From positions 19,123 through 83,122 of the forward strand of contig CAMZIL010000003.1 of the NCBI GenBank assembly GCA_947307225.1: a DNA stretch of 64,000 bases. The letters run 5' to 3'. Source of the stretch: an uncultured Candidatus Saccharibacteria bacterium. GTDB taxonomy: Bacteria > Patescibacteriota > Saccharimonadia > Saccharimonadales > Saccharimonadaceae. Made by a program: the position numbers and the translations under genes. Each line of letters begins with the position of its first letter. The first letter of the stretch is position 1. Below are positions 17,860 to 27,661 of this stretch, piece after piece. The notes beneath the pieces were generated by a model that had not been told where the DNA came from, did no database searches, and worked only from the letters and a program-made list of their open reading frames with translations.

Positions 17860-17938
17860 AAAATAAGGTGTAGAAAGCGGGGGGGCGCTTTCTACAGACC
17901 TAATATTATCACGAATAACCAAAAAATGCAAGAGCAGT

Positions 17939-17984
17939 AAAAAGCCCGGCCTACTCCCCACAAAGGGAGAGCACTGCCGGGCTA
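17939..17984 (-). terminator. Rho-independent terminator with nested stem
   Basis: Minus strand AGCCCGGC ... CTCCC/GGGAG ... GCCGGGCTTTTTA downstream of gene 18022. Confidence 0.75.
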
Positions 17985-18021
17985 GTTACCTATGTTTCTT
18001 TCACATTATGCCAATTATTCA

Positions 18022-18837
18022 TCAGACTGTAAGTATCTCCTTAGATAATCCTACGATCGACAACGTTTTGTCAGGGTTATCGTCGCCAATCAAAGTCCAA
18101 TTGTCGTCCTCATAGAAACTATTAGAAATTGCGTCACGGAGCGCGTTAAATGCGTCCTGGTCGTCTTTGGCGAAATCGCCAAACTCGTCTTCGATCGCAA
18201 TCACTCCTTCGCAATATGAAGTCTTTCTTTTCCAGTACCAGAACCGATCGTTTGCAATTGCTATCTGCCAACAATATTCATTGTTTTTCTCATTGATAAA
18301 CCAAATCGGACATGTCGCAATGCGCTCGACGACGGTCTTTATGATACGATCATGCGAAGTCATCTTCTCGCCCGGAGGAATATACTCCGTCCCCGGGTAA
18401 TATGCAGCGTCATAGTCAACCTCGTCATCGATTTCATCATCCCCTGAATCAAAAAGGATTGAGAACCAATACATAGTCGAATTCTGGAACGTCTTGTAAT
18501 CTTTGCCGAATACTTCAAGAACCTCAAGCAATCCCTTGTCGTTCGGACCAGCAAATGCGCCGAACACATCTGTTTCGGCACGAGAAGTCCATACACGACG
18601 ATAGCAAACCACAAAATCTGCAACCATTTCCTCAAATAACTCATCGATACTATAGTCAGCATCTTCTGTGCCTTTGCGGATAATATGATATGCAACCTCG
18701 CCACTTGCTTTCATGTACTCGACATAAATCTCGTCCTCCAAAGCAGTAGCGCGCATGGAGTAGCCACTGCCGAATTTAAACGGTCTAGCGGCGGTCTTCT
18801 TGAACATTGAACGAACTAAATCTTTATTTGCATCCAT
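18022..18837 (-). CDS. Hypothetical protein (271 aa, acidic)
   Basis: Long ORF with AAGGGGG RBS and dedicated terminator; no family recognised. Confidence 0.7.
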   Translation of the reverse strand: MDANKDLVRSMFKKTAARPFKFGSGYSMRATALEDEIYVEYMKASGEVAYHIIRKGTEDADYSIDELFEEMVADFVVCYRRVWTSRAETDVFGAFAGPNDKGLLEVLEVFGKDYKTFQNSTMYWFSILFDSGDDEIDDEVDYDAAYYPGTEYIPPGEKMTSHDRIIKTVVERIATCPIWFINEKNNEYCWQIAIANDRFWYWKRKTSYCEGVIAIEDEFGDFAKDDQDAFNALRDAISNSFYEDDNWTLIGDDNPDKTLSIVGLSKEILTV

Positions 18838-18928
18838 GTAAATAACCCCCTTACATAGGTATAGTTTTTGGAAATGAGCATAATGTTTACAGAAACACCC
18901 TAAGATAAGTCTATCTTAACAGATAAAG

Positions 18929-19615
18929 CTAAAGGATGCAAAGGAGAATCATCAAACTATGGCAAATACTGCCGCCGAGCACGAGCAAATGGAATACCGA
19001 GTGCATATAGCGGAACTCTTTTTCGAGTCCAAAGAACATTGCGCCAATCGTATACATAATGCCGCCCATAAACAAGAGAATCGTTCCCATCGGCGGCAAA
19101 ACTGCCATGAGGCTCGGAAGACAAAGAATAATGCACCAGCCGAGGCCTAAATAACAGGCCATCGAAAAGCTTGCAAACTTTTTTAAATCAATCGCATTCA
19201 ATATTATCCCAATAATCGACATAAGCCATACTACGCCAAACATAATCCAGGCCGTCACTGGCTCGGTATGCATTAAAGCAATCAGGGTCACTGGAGTATA
19301 AGTACCAGCAATCAGCAGGAAAATTGAGCAATGGTCGATAATCTGCATAACCTTTTTCGGACAGCGTTCAGACTTTAGGCCGTGATAAATCGCCGAAATA
19401 GAGAATAGGACGAGCATCGAAATCGAAAAAGCGAGGCCAGTCAAAACACCCGCCGCGCCATACTCGATCGCGCCGCGAATAATACAGAGCACCATGACCG
19501 GAATTGCAAACGCCGCGCCAACAATATGCGAGACCATATTAAAAATCTCTTCGCCGCGCGTATAATCCGGAAGCTTTCTCTCTGCAAGCTTGGTTCGTTT
19601 TTTCATTAGCTCCAT
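18929..19615 (-). CDS. PAQR/hemolysin III family membrane protein
   Basis: NMVSHIVGAAFAIPVM, SAIYHGL, IIDHCSIFLLIAGTYTPVTL, FHLLVLGGSICHSL. Confidence 0.92.
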   Translation of the reverse strand: MELMKKRTKLAERKLPDYTRGEEIFNMVSHIVGAAFAIPVMVLCIIRGAIEYGAAGVLTGLAFSISMLVLFSISAIYHGLKSERCPKKVMQIIDHCSIFLLIAGTYTPVTLIALMHTEPVTAWIMFGVVWLMSIIGIILNAIDLKKFASFSMACYLGLGWCIILCLPSLMAVLPPMGTILLFMGGIMYTIGAMFFGLEKEFRYMHSVFHLLVLGGSICHSLMILLCIL

Positions 19616-19669
19616 TATACCTCAAAGATTTGCGGTATAATAAGCTTAAATACATATGAGGAGTATTAG

Positions 19670-20269
19670 ATGTCAGACAAAGTAGCTCACAAAATCGAAG
19701 TCAAAGAAGCGAAAAAGATTCGCAAATTTGCTATGCCAGTCAGCCTAAACCTAATTTTGCTCGCACTTGGCATCTGTCTTGTTATCTGGGCCGACAAGGT
19801 TACTAGCCTTATTTCTATTGCCATCGGCGCCACCTTCCTCGTCTGCGCAATCTATAATTTCATCGCTTGGGCGCGCATCGAAAACCGCAGCCTCACCGAC
19901 AACACAAAGCTCTTTAGCGCCATCGCTCTCTCAATCGCGGGCGGCTTCCTCATTATCCAAAACGGCTTCATCAAGGAAGTCATCTCCATCATTATCGGCA
20001 TATTCCTTCTCGTAGAAAGCATCTTCCGCATGCAGGATGCGCTTGCTAGCAAAAAGTTTAATCCAAACTACCAGAACGCGCTCATTCTATCCATCGTCGG
20101 CGTCATCCTTGGTGCGCTCTGTGTTTTCGGCAAAATCATCGTCCCGGACCTCATGATGCAAGTCCTCGGTATTATCCTTATCATCTTTGCAGTCGTAGAT
20201 ATGTCCGGCGGTGTCATGGTCAACAAATCCGCCAAAACCGTCAGCTCAAAAGTAATCGACGAAAAATAA
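19670..20269 (+). CDS. DUF308/HdeD-like membrane protein
   Basis: Six short TM segments with repeated GI.L...S..R..... pattern. Confidence 0.65.
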   Translation: MSDKVAHKIEVKEAKKIRKFAMPVSLNLILLALGICLVIWADKVTSLISIAIGATFLVCAIYNFIAWARIENRSLTDNTKLFSAIALSIAGGFLIIQNGFIKEVISIIIGIFLLVESIFRMQDALASKKFNPNYQNALILSIVGVILGALCVFGKIIVPDLMMQVLGIILIIFAVVDMSGGVMVNKSAKTVSSKVIDEK

Positions 20270-20270
20270 G

Positions 20271-20366
20271 TTAGTTGCCGCAGGCGAGCATTTCTTCGCC
20301 ATCTTGCTCGGACTCGGCTAATTCCGAATCTAAAATCGCTAGGCTTTCATCATCGGTATTTTCCAT
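20271..20366 (-). CDS. Possible small protein (31 aa): MENTDDESLAILDSELAESEQDGEEMLACGN
   Basis: Complete small ORF below the supplied track cut-off; weak RBS and sits downstream of a minus-strand terminator, so uncertain. Confidence 0.25.
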   Translation of the reverse strand: MENTDDESLAILDSELAESEQDGEEMLACGN

Positions 20367-20381
20367 ACCATCATTTTACAT

Positions 20382-20411
20382 AAAAAAATCCGGAGTCGCT
20401 AGTGGCTCCGG
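20382..20411 (-). terminator. Rho-independent terminator of gene 20445
   Basis: Minus strand CCGGAGccactagcgaCTCCGGattttttt. Confidence 0.8.
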
Positions 20412-20444
20412 CAAAAAAGTCGAATAATCTAGTTCGCAACTTTT

Positions 20445-21140
20445 TTAGATTGTTCCAACGGGAATCATTTCTCCATCAACGAGGCCAACGATTGAATCAC
20501 CGGTTACACTCGGGACAGAGAAGTCATCTGCATCGTGTTCGAATCCCCAGAGCTGAATTGTACGGCCGTATTTTTCGCCGTCCACGTGTCCCTGTGGCAT
20601 TTCGATTCCTCTGTATCTGTCGAGGTTCCACACGATTGCGGAAAACGGACGATAACGCAGGGCATACTTGTCGTAGCCGACTGTTATGATCTTACCGTCA
20701 TCGAAAGATGACACTTTCGCCGGATAGGCATTAAAGATGATCGGAAAACCTTCGAACTGACCGACAAACGGCGCATATGCATTCGTTTCAGCCTGGTCAA
20801 TAAGGAATCTGGACACCTTAGACTCACCCTTGTAGGCGAGATAGCCCATCACGCTTAAATACTCTGACGCTTCCGTCATAGCCTCGACGAGGGCATTAAT
20901 CGGATCTTCCTCGTCTTCAAGCTTCGCGAAGCTGAAGTATTCCGGCCTTAAAGAAAATCTGCCGAGATTCTCGCTCGTAGAAAAGCAGATCTTGCCGATG
21001 TTTTCTTTGGTCTGTTCAAGAGGTTCTCTTAAAACATAGCCGCCATCACCATAGGTGAAGTCGAGGTCTTTGAATTTTTCTCCGAGAAAAGTTATGAACT
21101 GATATTTTCGACTCGGAATGTACCCATTAGTTTTGCTCAT
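20445..21140 (-). CDS. Hypothetical protein (231 aa)
   Basis: ORF with strong upstream promoter and RBS (gaaaggagcg). Confidence 0.7.
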   Translation of the reverse strand: MSKTNGYIPSRKYQFITFLGEKFKDLDFTYGDGGYVLREPLEQTKENIGKICFSTSENLGRFSLRPEYFSFAKLEDEEDPINALVEAMTEASEYLSVMGYLAYKGESKVSRFLIDQAETNAYAPFVGQFEGFPIIFNAYPAKVSSFDDGKIITVGYDKYALRYRPFSAIVWNLDRYRGIEMPQGHVDGEKYGRTIQLWGFEHDADDFSVPSVTGDSIVGLVDGEMIPVGTI

Positions 21141-21209
21141 ACAAACACGCTCCTTTCGCGGTCGCTTACAGGGTGGGAAGGTTTCTTATGAGATAATGCT
21201 ATAAGTTCC

Positions 21210-21238
21210 ATTATACCACATATGCTTAAAAAAGTCAA
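21210..21238 (-). promoter_or_regulatory. Promoter TTGACT-N17-TATAAT (minus)
   Basis: Minus strand ttgact tttttaagcatatgtgg tataat. Confidence 0.85.
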
Positions 21239-21291
21239 TATAGACCTACTCAAAAAAAGAACTCCTGCGGAGTCTTTTTTATTTTTCTTTG

Positions 21292-21366
21292 TGGCTGGGC
21301 CTGCAGGATTCGAACCTGCGAATGACGGGACCAAAACCCGTTGCCTTACCACTTGGCGAAGGCCCA
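21292..21366 (-). tRNA. tRNA-Gln (TTG), CCA encoded
   Basis: Reverse strand tgggccttcgccaagtggtaaggcaacgggttttggtcccgtcattcgcaggttcgaatcctgcaggcccagcca. Confidence 0.96.
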
Positions 21367-21409
21367 ATCTGCAGGACATTTTAGCATAAAAATAAGATAT
21401 AATCTAGGT

Positions 21410-21865
21410 ATGATAGACACGAACAAAGCTTACGTTCCGCCAGCAAAATACCAGCCAAAACCGCACGATCCAAACAAGCGTCCGGAGAAGGTTAAAGGCT
21501 TTACGGTCGTCAGCTTTTTCGTTCTTATTGGCATCTATCTCGCCAAATATGCGCTAGACTGCTGGCTCATGCCAAACCTCTTCCCGCAGCTATATCCAGT
21601 TAGCGTACTCGCGATCGTAATCTGGGTCGTAGAAACAATTCTTATTTCGTCGCTTTGTATCAAATTCGTCAGCGGCTTCGGCTATTTCTACATCCCAGCC
21701 TGCCTAGTCTACGCGCTGGCAGTCCTGATTGCGCCAAACAATATCTTCTGCTTCGGGACTGTTATCCCGCACATCTTCGCGGGCCTCATTGCTTACTCCG
21801 CTAGCCGCTTTATCCAAAAAGTCGTCATGTGGTTTTTCATCGGCTTAGCCTTCATGACCATGTAG
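21410..21865 (+). CDS. Small membrane protein, hypothetical
   Basis: 152 aa, 4 TM segments, cytosolic Pro/Lys-rich N-terminus. Confidence 0.65.
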   Translation: MIDTNKAYVPPAKYQPKPHDPNKRPEKVKGFTVVSFFVLIGIYLAKYALDCWLMPNLFPQLYPVSVLAIVIWVVETILISSLCIKFVSGFGYFYIPACLVYALAVLIAPNNIFCFGTVIPHIFAGLIAYSASRFIQKVVMWFFIGLAFMTM

Positions 21866-21913
21866 TCGCACGCGGCTTATGGTTAGGGCGTAACATGCTA
21901 TAATAGATAGGTT

Positions 21914-22696
21914 ATGAAAAATGTTCTACTCTCAACGCGCGACCTCAAAAAGGTCTATGGAAAACGCGACTCTAAATTCGAGGCATTGAAGGGCATTGAT
22001 CTCGACATCCAGAGCGGAGAAGCCGTCGCAATTATCGGTAAATCTGGCTCCGGCAAGTCGACCTTGATGCATCTTCTCGCACTCCTCGACAAGCCCACAA
22101 AAGGCACTATCAAACTTAACGGCAAAATCACTAGCAAGCTCAAACAGCGCAAACTAAACCGCCTCCGCAACAAGGAGTTCGGTTTTGTCTTCCAGAGCTT
22201 CTTCATGAACGCCAACGATACCGTCCTCAACAACGTTATCCTACCACTAAAGATCGCTGGCGTCGGTCGTCGCGAGCGCAAACGCCGCGCCATGGAAGCC
22301 CTCAAAGTCGTCGAGCTTGACGATAAATGCAAAAACAAAGCCAAGGATCTTTCCGGTGGCCAGAAGCAACGCGTCTGTATCGCACGCGCTATCGTCAACA
22401 ATCCTAAAGTCATCTTTGCCGACGAGCCAACTGGCAACCTCGACTCCGCGACTGGCGCAAAAATCGAAGAGCTCCTCTTTAACTTGAACCGCAAAAAGGG
22501 CATCACGCTCATTGTCGTCACACACGACGAAGAACTCGCCGAAAAATGCGATCGCCAAATTCGCATCACCGATGGTCGAATTGTCACCGACGACAAAACC
22601 GTCGCAAAGCATAATCCTGACTTTATCGAAGACAAGAACAGTGACGGCATGCGCGACAAAAACCATACCAAAGAAATAGATGTGGAGGAGAAATAA
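21914..22696 (+). CDS. ABC transporter ATP-binding protein (MacB/LolD-like)
   Basis: [60 protein letters not shown]. Confidence 0.93.
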   Translation: MKNVLLSTRDLKKVYGKRDSKFEALKGIDLDIQSGEAVAIIGKSGSGKSTLMHLLALLDKPTKGTIKLNGKITSKLKQRKLNRLRNKEFGFVFQSFFMNANDTVLNNVILPLKIAGVGRRERKRRAMEALKVVELDDKCKNKAKDLSGGQKQRVCIARAIVNNPKVIFADEPTGNLDSATGAKIEELLFNLNRKKGITLIVVTHDEELAEKCDRQIRITDGRIVTDDKTVAKHNPDFIEDKNSDGMRDKNHTKEIDVEEK

Positions 22697-24000
22697 TGAA
22701 AGTATTAGATATCATCCATGACGCAAATGCCAACCTTTGGCGCAGCAAACTTCGCAGCAGCCTTACGATTCTTGCAATCTTTGTCGGTAGTTTCACGATT
22801 ATTCTCAACTCCGCAATCAATGCTGGCGTCAATGACTTCATGGACAAACAAATTGCCAACATGGGCGGCGAAGGCTATCTCGAAATGATGCCGACCGAAA
22901 TGTACGAAAGCGCCATGAACCTCATTGGCAACAATGGTCCACAAGAATATACCGAAGACAAGGACTCGACCAATCAGACTTCTTACATCAAGGAAGAGCA
23001 GATCGAAAAGGCTAAGAAAATTGACGGCATCAAAGTCTTCAACGTATTACCAAACGCTAGTGCCGACTATATCACTAGCAGCAAAACTAAAAAACGTTAC
23101 CGCCTCAATTTAAATCTCGTCGTAGAGGGTATTGATTTCGATATGTCCAACGGCAAAGCACCAAATACTGACGAAAATGCTGACTATGAAATTGCCATCA
23201 ACGAAGATCTCGCCAAAGCACTCGGCTACGAAAACGTCGCAGACATTGTTGGCGAAACCGTAAAGATTGCGGTTCCAAGCACGCTCAAGTGCTATACCGC
23301 TGTTAAGCGCAGCGAATGTCAGACCATCGTCGAGGCAAAGGTTTCCGGCACGCAGGCTCCTGGTATTCTTTCCATGGGCGGCAGCCGCGCTAACCTCTCG
23401 CTCTGGAAGCACATCAATTCCATCAACTACAACGGTATGCCAGCCGAAACTAACCGCAGCTACCAAGCAACCGCCGATGTCGAACCGGACAAAATCAAGG
23501 ACGTCCAAAAGGCTCTCGAAGAAATCGGCCTCAAGGCAATGTCCGTCGAAGACGAAGTTGGCATGTTCCAGGTCTTCTTTGACGCAATCCTAATCGTCTT
23601 CAATATCTTTGGCGGCATCGCGCTCGTCGCAGCTTCCATCGGTATTATCAACACGCTATTCATGGCCGTCCAGGAGCGCACCCGCGAAATCGGTCTTGAT
23701 AAAGCTCTCGGCATGAGCAACGGCAAAGTCTTCCTTAGCTTCTCCGCAGAGGCCATCATGCTCGGCTTCTGGGGCTCGCTATTCGGCATCGTCGTATCTA
23801 TGATCGTCGGCAATATCGCCAACGTGGTCGCTACGCAGACCTTCCTTAGCGATTTCCCAACCTTCAAGCTTACGATCTTTGAGCCACTCACGATGATTTC
23901 AATCGCTCTCATCATCATGCTTATCGCCTTCCTCGCCGGCACCTTGCCGGCACGCAGGGCATCGAAAAAGAATCCAATCGATTCTTTGCGCTACGAATAA
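22696..24000 (+). CDS. ABC transporter permease (MacB/FtsX-type)
   Basis: N-terminal TM, MacB-like periplasmic domain, GIINTLFMAVQERTREIGLDKALGMSNGKVFLSF, C-terminal GTLPARRASKKNPIDSLRYE. Confidence 0.93.
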   Translation: MKVLDIIHDANANLWRSKLRSSLTILAIFVGSFTIILNSAINAGVNDFMDKQIANMGGEGYLEMMPTEMYESAMNLIGNNGPQEYTEDKDSTNQTSYIKEEQIEKAKKIDGIKVFNVLPNASADYITSSKTKKRYRLNLNLVVEGIDFDMSNGKAPNTDENADYEIAINEDLAKALGYENVADIVGETVKIAVPSTLKCYTAVKRSECQTIVEAKVSGTQAPGILSMGGSRANLSLWKHINSINYNGMPAETNRSYQATADVEPDKIKDVQKALEEIGLKAMSVEDEVGMFQVFFDAILIVFNIFGGIALVAASIGIINTLFMAVQERTREIGLDKALGMSNGKVFLSFSAEAIMLGFWGSLFGIVVSMIVGNIANVVATQTFLSDFPTFKLTIFEPLTMISIALIIMLIAFLAGTLPARRASKKNPIDSLRYE

Positions 24001-24013
24001 TCTCGGGCAAGAA

Positions 24014-24056
24014 AAATAGGGGCTCTCAGTAAAAACTGAGAAGCCCCATTTTTTTA
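24014..24056. terminator. Bidirectional terminator
   Basis: aaaaatAGGGGCTCTCAGtaaaaaCTGAGAaGCCCCatttttt. Confidence 0.85.
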
Positions 24057-24311
24057 TGGGACGGGTATTAACCGAAACCAGCCTTTACAAAATGCCACGC
24101 ATAAGAAGATGACTAATATGCACAAGCATTTGACCGAAGCGGTTAATATAGTGTCCTTTGTTTTCTCTGATAGCCTAAAATTATCTATAAGTCCATACCA
24201 AACCAGAGAAAACGAGCCAAAAAGAACGAAGCAATATACAAAGTAGTTAATAAACAGGAATAAACCTACCCACAGTATATGCAATAAATCGATATGTGCG
24301 ACTGGTTGCAT
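24054..24311 (-). CDS. Small membrane protein (85 aa), hypothetical
   Basis: Two TM segments; RBS gaagggtgg; promoter 24366-24394 (TTGACT-N17-TATAAC). Confidence 0.6.
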   Translation of the reverse strand: MQPVAHIDLLHILWVGLFLFINYFVYCFVLFGSFSLVWYGLIDNFRLSEKTKDTILTASVKCLCILVIFLCVAFCKGWFRLIPVP

Positions 24312-24400
24312 TCTTTCTCACCACCCTTCAAAAGAAACTCAAAAAGTCAACGATTTACTATACTTGTTATATCACGGATTCCGTAAAAAGTCAATGGCGC

Positions 24401-25552
24401 TTACGCTATTCGCTGTCGCTTTTTTGAGATGATATTTGCTAGCGCTACAAACAGGACACAGAAGCCGGCAACGACAGCAATTTCCAGCAAAATCGGCACC
24501 ATTGTCGCCGCATCAAACTGCTGAATCTTCATGATTTTATCGTTCGCATCGATATAATAATAGCTCGGCAAGACATGCGCGAACGCAAGCACAGAATCCG
24601 GCAAGTATTCAGCCGGAACAAACGCACCACAAAGGAAGCTCGTGCCGAGCGCCAAGACATTCTGAAGCCCATTTACGGCGCCAGCACTAAGCGCAAAGAT
24701 GCTAATTAGGTAAGCAATCGTCGTAGCGCATGCCGCGAAAACGAGTGAATTTACAGCATAAAGCGCGCCCTGCGCCGTAAACACTACTTCTACACCAAGC
24801 ACAAAGACACTAATAACGACATAAAACACCCAAGCGGCCAGCACATAAATACAACAATTGCGTAGCAGAATGCGGTTCATTTTCTTTATATCAATCGCGC
24901 CAACCAAGTTGCGTTTGCGCACCTGCTCGCGATTGAATGCCGACATAATCAAACAAATAATCGTAATAAAGCAGGAGAGAATAGTGTAGTTCGCGAAGCT
25001 ATAATAACGCGATGCCTTCGCATATTTCGAAGTATCCACAGCAGCTTTCATCTCGGTCTTCACGCCATTTGCGATCGCCTTATCCACCTTGGCAACTAGC
25101 TCCTGCTCGCTCAAATGCAATGCGGAATAGCCCTTCGCAACCGAAAGATAACGACGAACGGCAACCTTCGCCAGCTCAGCAACATATCCGGCCGAAGAGC
25201 GCATCTTCACTTCGGGATCGTGCCCAAGCGCCATATCCTGGTGAAAGTTTTCTGGGATTTCAATAACCGCCGTCACCTCCTCATAGAACAACGCATCTTT
25301 TAGCCTATCATCATCTTCATAGCCAGTCTTTATCGTGGCATTTTCTTCCAAATATTCAATAAAGTTTTTCGTCAAACCGACATTTTCGTCGTGGTTAAAA
25401 ATCACCAACGCCGGCTTGCGCGCCTCATACTGCGCAGTCGAGTCGACCGACGTAACACTAATCGTGCCGAACATCAAAAGGATGACGGTCGGCAAAATAA
25501 TCGAGCCAATATTTTTGAGGACGATCTTCCAAAACGCTTTAGATACTATCAT
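24401..25552 (-). CDS. ABC-2 type transporter permease
   Basis: N-terminal TM, extracytoplasmic domain, 5 C-terminal TMs; overlaps next permease by 14 nt. Confidence 0.88.
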   Translation of the reverse strand: MIVSKAFWKIVLKNIGSIILPTVILLMFGTISVTSVDSTAQYEARKPALVIFNHDENVGLTKNFIEYLEENATIKTGYEDDDRLKDALFYEEVTAVIEIPENFHQDMALGHDPEVKMRSSAGYVAELAKVAVRRYLSVAKGYSALHLSEQELVAKVDKAIANGVKTEMKAAVDTSKYAKASRYYSFANYTILSCFITIICLIMSAFNREQVRKRNLVGAIDIKKMNRILLRNCCIYVLAAWVFYVVISVFVLGVEVVFTAQGALYAVNSLVFAACATTIAYLISIFALSAGAVNGLQNVLALGTSFLCGAFVPAEYLPDSVLAFAHVLPSYYYIDANDKIMKIQQFDAATMVPILLEIAVVAGFCVLFVALANIISKKRQRIA

Positions 25553-26699
25553 AGCGCTGCCTCCTCAAACTACGAATCGAGAATGCGAACAGTAGGGCAG
25601 AAACCACTATGAGCGAAACAACATTCACGATAAAACGCGTCGCGTCTTCATAGTAATATAACGAATAAAAACCATCCGTGATTAGACCTACCGGACTAAC
25701 TTTATTAACGAGTGGCGCCAACTCATCAAAGAACATCTTCGTTACGCCAAACATGCCAGCGAACAAGCTGCCAACCATCGTGACGATTACGATAATTATA
25801 TTTTTCGCGGACTCACGCGTCTTTAGAATAACCGACAGGAACATACCAAGCATCGTCGCCGCTAGGCCGCCAACTGCCGCGAGCAAACAAATGGACGGGA
25901 TATTGTCACCATATTCCACGCCGAGCACGATGCGCGTGAAGAAGATCAAAGCTATCACGGCCGTAAACAGCATCGTATAGCCAGCAAGCAAATTGCTAGC
26001 TACGATAATGCCTTTGCGCGTCGGCGCAATCGCCACGCGTTTACCGCGATTCGAGATATTCGGCATACAACGGTTCATCATCTCGCAACTCAGCATCGCA
26101 CCTTGCATACAAGCCATCGCGATTAGAGAATAAAACTCGACCGAAACGATATTCATAACATGTGATTCATCTTTTAGATTCGGTTCCGCACCAGTCACCG
26201 TTTTGACCGCATCACGATAAATCGCCTCGACGTCAACTTGCTGGCCAGCAGACTTCGCCATCTCGGTCATCGCAATATCGTCAATCATCTTCGCGCTCTG
26301 CGCCACCTGCTCAGTCGTCATAGTCAGCACGGTCTGATTCGTGCCGTTCTCTTTGATTTTTACGATCTTCTTACCATCAGAAACATAGACGTAACCATCT
26401 ACGTCGCCATTTTCTAGCAATTCCTCGGCGCGTTCTTTATTGACGTATTCTATATTAAACAATTTGTTATCGCCCTCACCAAGCGTCTTGAACGCCTCAC
26501 TAAACACCTTCTCGTTCTTGTATGCCTCATCGTTTACGACCGCCACATTAAACGGCTCGAAAACATCGTAATCGTGCAATCGCGAAAAGGCGAGATGAAA
26601 CATCATCGCAAGCGCAAACGGAAAAATCATTGTCCAAAAAACCAGCATACGGTTCTTGAGCAACGCTTTCAGAGCATACTTATAGTTATGCCAAAACAT
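25539..26699 (-). CDS. ABC-2 type transporter permease
   Basis: FWTMIFPFALAMMFHLAF..., ABC-2 topology. Confidence 0.88.
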   Translation of the reverse strand: MFWHNYKYALKALLKNRMLVFWTMIFPFALAMMFHLAFSRLHDYDVFEPFNVAVVNDEAYKNEKVFSEAFKTLGEGDNKLFNIEYVNKERAEELLENGDVDGYVYVSDGKKIVKIKENGTNQTVLTMTTEQVAQSAKMIDDIAMTEMAKSAGQQVDVEAIYRDAVKTVTGAEPNLKDESHVMNIVSVEFYSLIAMACMQGAMLSCEMMNRCMPNISNRGKRVAIAPTRKGIIVASNLLAGYTMLFTAVIALIFFTRIVLGVEYGDNIPSICLLAAVGGLAATMLGMFLSVILKTRESAKNIIIVIVTMVGSLFAGMFGVTKMFFDELAPLVNKVSPVGLITDGFYSLYYYEDATRFIVNVVSLIVVSALLFAFSIRSLRRQRYDSI

Positions 26700-27637
26700 T
26701 AGTCGCGCAGCTCCTTGCCAGTCAGCTCCAGAAATACGTCATTAAGGGTAGGGCGTTCGGAGAAAATTTTATTGTACTGAATTTTGTTCGCCTTTAGATA
26801 TTCCATCATATCAATGAGATTATTTTTGCCTTTGCGGTAAACAATTTTTAGCACACCGTTATCGTAAACAACTTCACTCACGTTCTTAATCTTTTCAAAA
26901 CCGCTTAGTTGCTTTGGTGCTAATTCCGGAACTTCAATCGTAACTTTTTCTTCAATTTTTGCGAGAGCTTTTAGCTCGTCATTTGTGCCACTAGCAATGA
27001 TCTTTCCGTGGTCGAGGATAATCACGCGATCGCACAAAATTTCGACTTCCTCCATGTAGTGAGTAGTGTAAATAATCGTCGCACCATCATCGCGGAGTTT
27101 TTTGATGCCTTCCAAAATATTGTTACGGCTCTGCGGATCTACAGCCACCGTCGGCTCGTCCAAGAAAATCAACTTTGGCTTATGCGCAATGCCGCAAGCA
27201 ATATTCAAACGACGAAGCAAACCACCAGAAAGCTGTTTCGGATATTGGCTCTTATTGTCTTCGAGACCAACTAGCTTCAGTGCATCCTCGACGTACTGCG
27301 CGCGCGTATTTTTATCCTCAATATAAAGGCCGCAGAAATAATCAATGTTGCCATAAACCGTCAATTCATCAAATACCGCCACGTCCTGGAACACGACACC
27401 AATTTTCGACTTGATATCATAGGCGTCCGGCTTCATTTCCTTGCCGAAAATATTAATTTCGCCATTATCGAATTTGAGTAACGACAAAATACAATTCATC
27501 GTTGTTGTTTTACCGGAACCGTTAGGACCGAGGAGACCGAGAATCTCGCCTTCCTTGACCGTCAAACTCAAGTCATCAACTGCTTTATTAGTCTTATAAC
27601 TCTTCGTTAGATGTTTAACTTCAATCACATTTTTCAT
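26699..27637 (-). CDS. ABC transporter ATP-binding protein (DrrA-like)
   Basis: GLLGPNGSGKTTTMNCILSLL, LSGGLLRRLNIACGIAHKPKLIFLDEPTVAVDPQSR. Confidence 0.93.
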   Translation of the reverse strand: MKNVIEVKHLTKSYKTNKAVDDLSLTVKEGEILGLLGPNGSGKTTTMNCILSLLKFDNGEINIFGKEMKPDAYDIKSKIGVVFQDVAVFDELTVYGNIDYFCGLYIEDKNTRAQYVEDALKLVGLEDNKSQYPKQLSGGLLRRLNIACGIAHKPKLIFLDEPTVAVDPQSRNNILEGIKKLRDDGATIIYTTHYMEEVEILCDRVIILDHGKIIASGTNDELKALAKIEEKVTIEVPELAPKQLSGFEKIKNVSEVVYDNGVLKIVYRKGKNNLIDMMEYLKANKIQYNKIFSERPTLNDVFLELTGKELRD

Positions 27638-27661
27638 TGCTTATTATTATATACTAATCTC

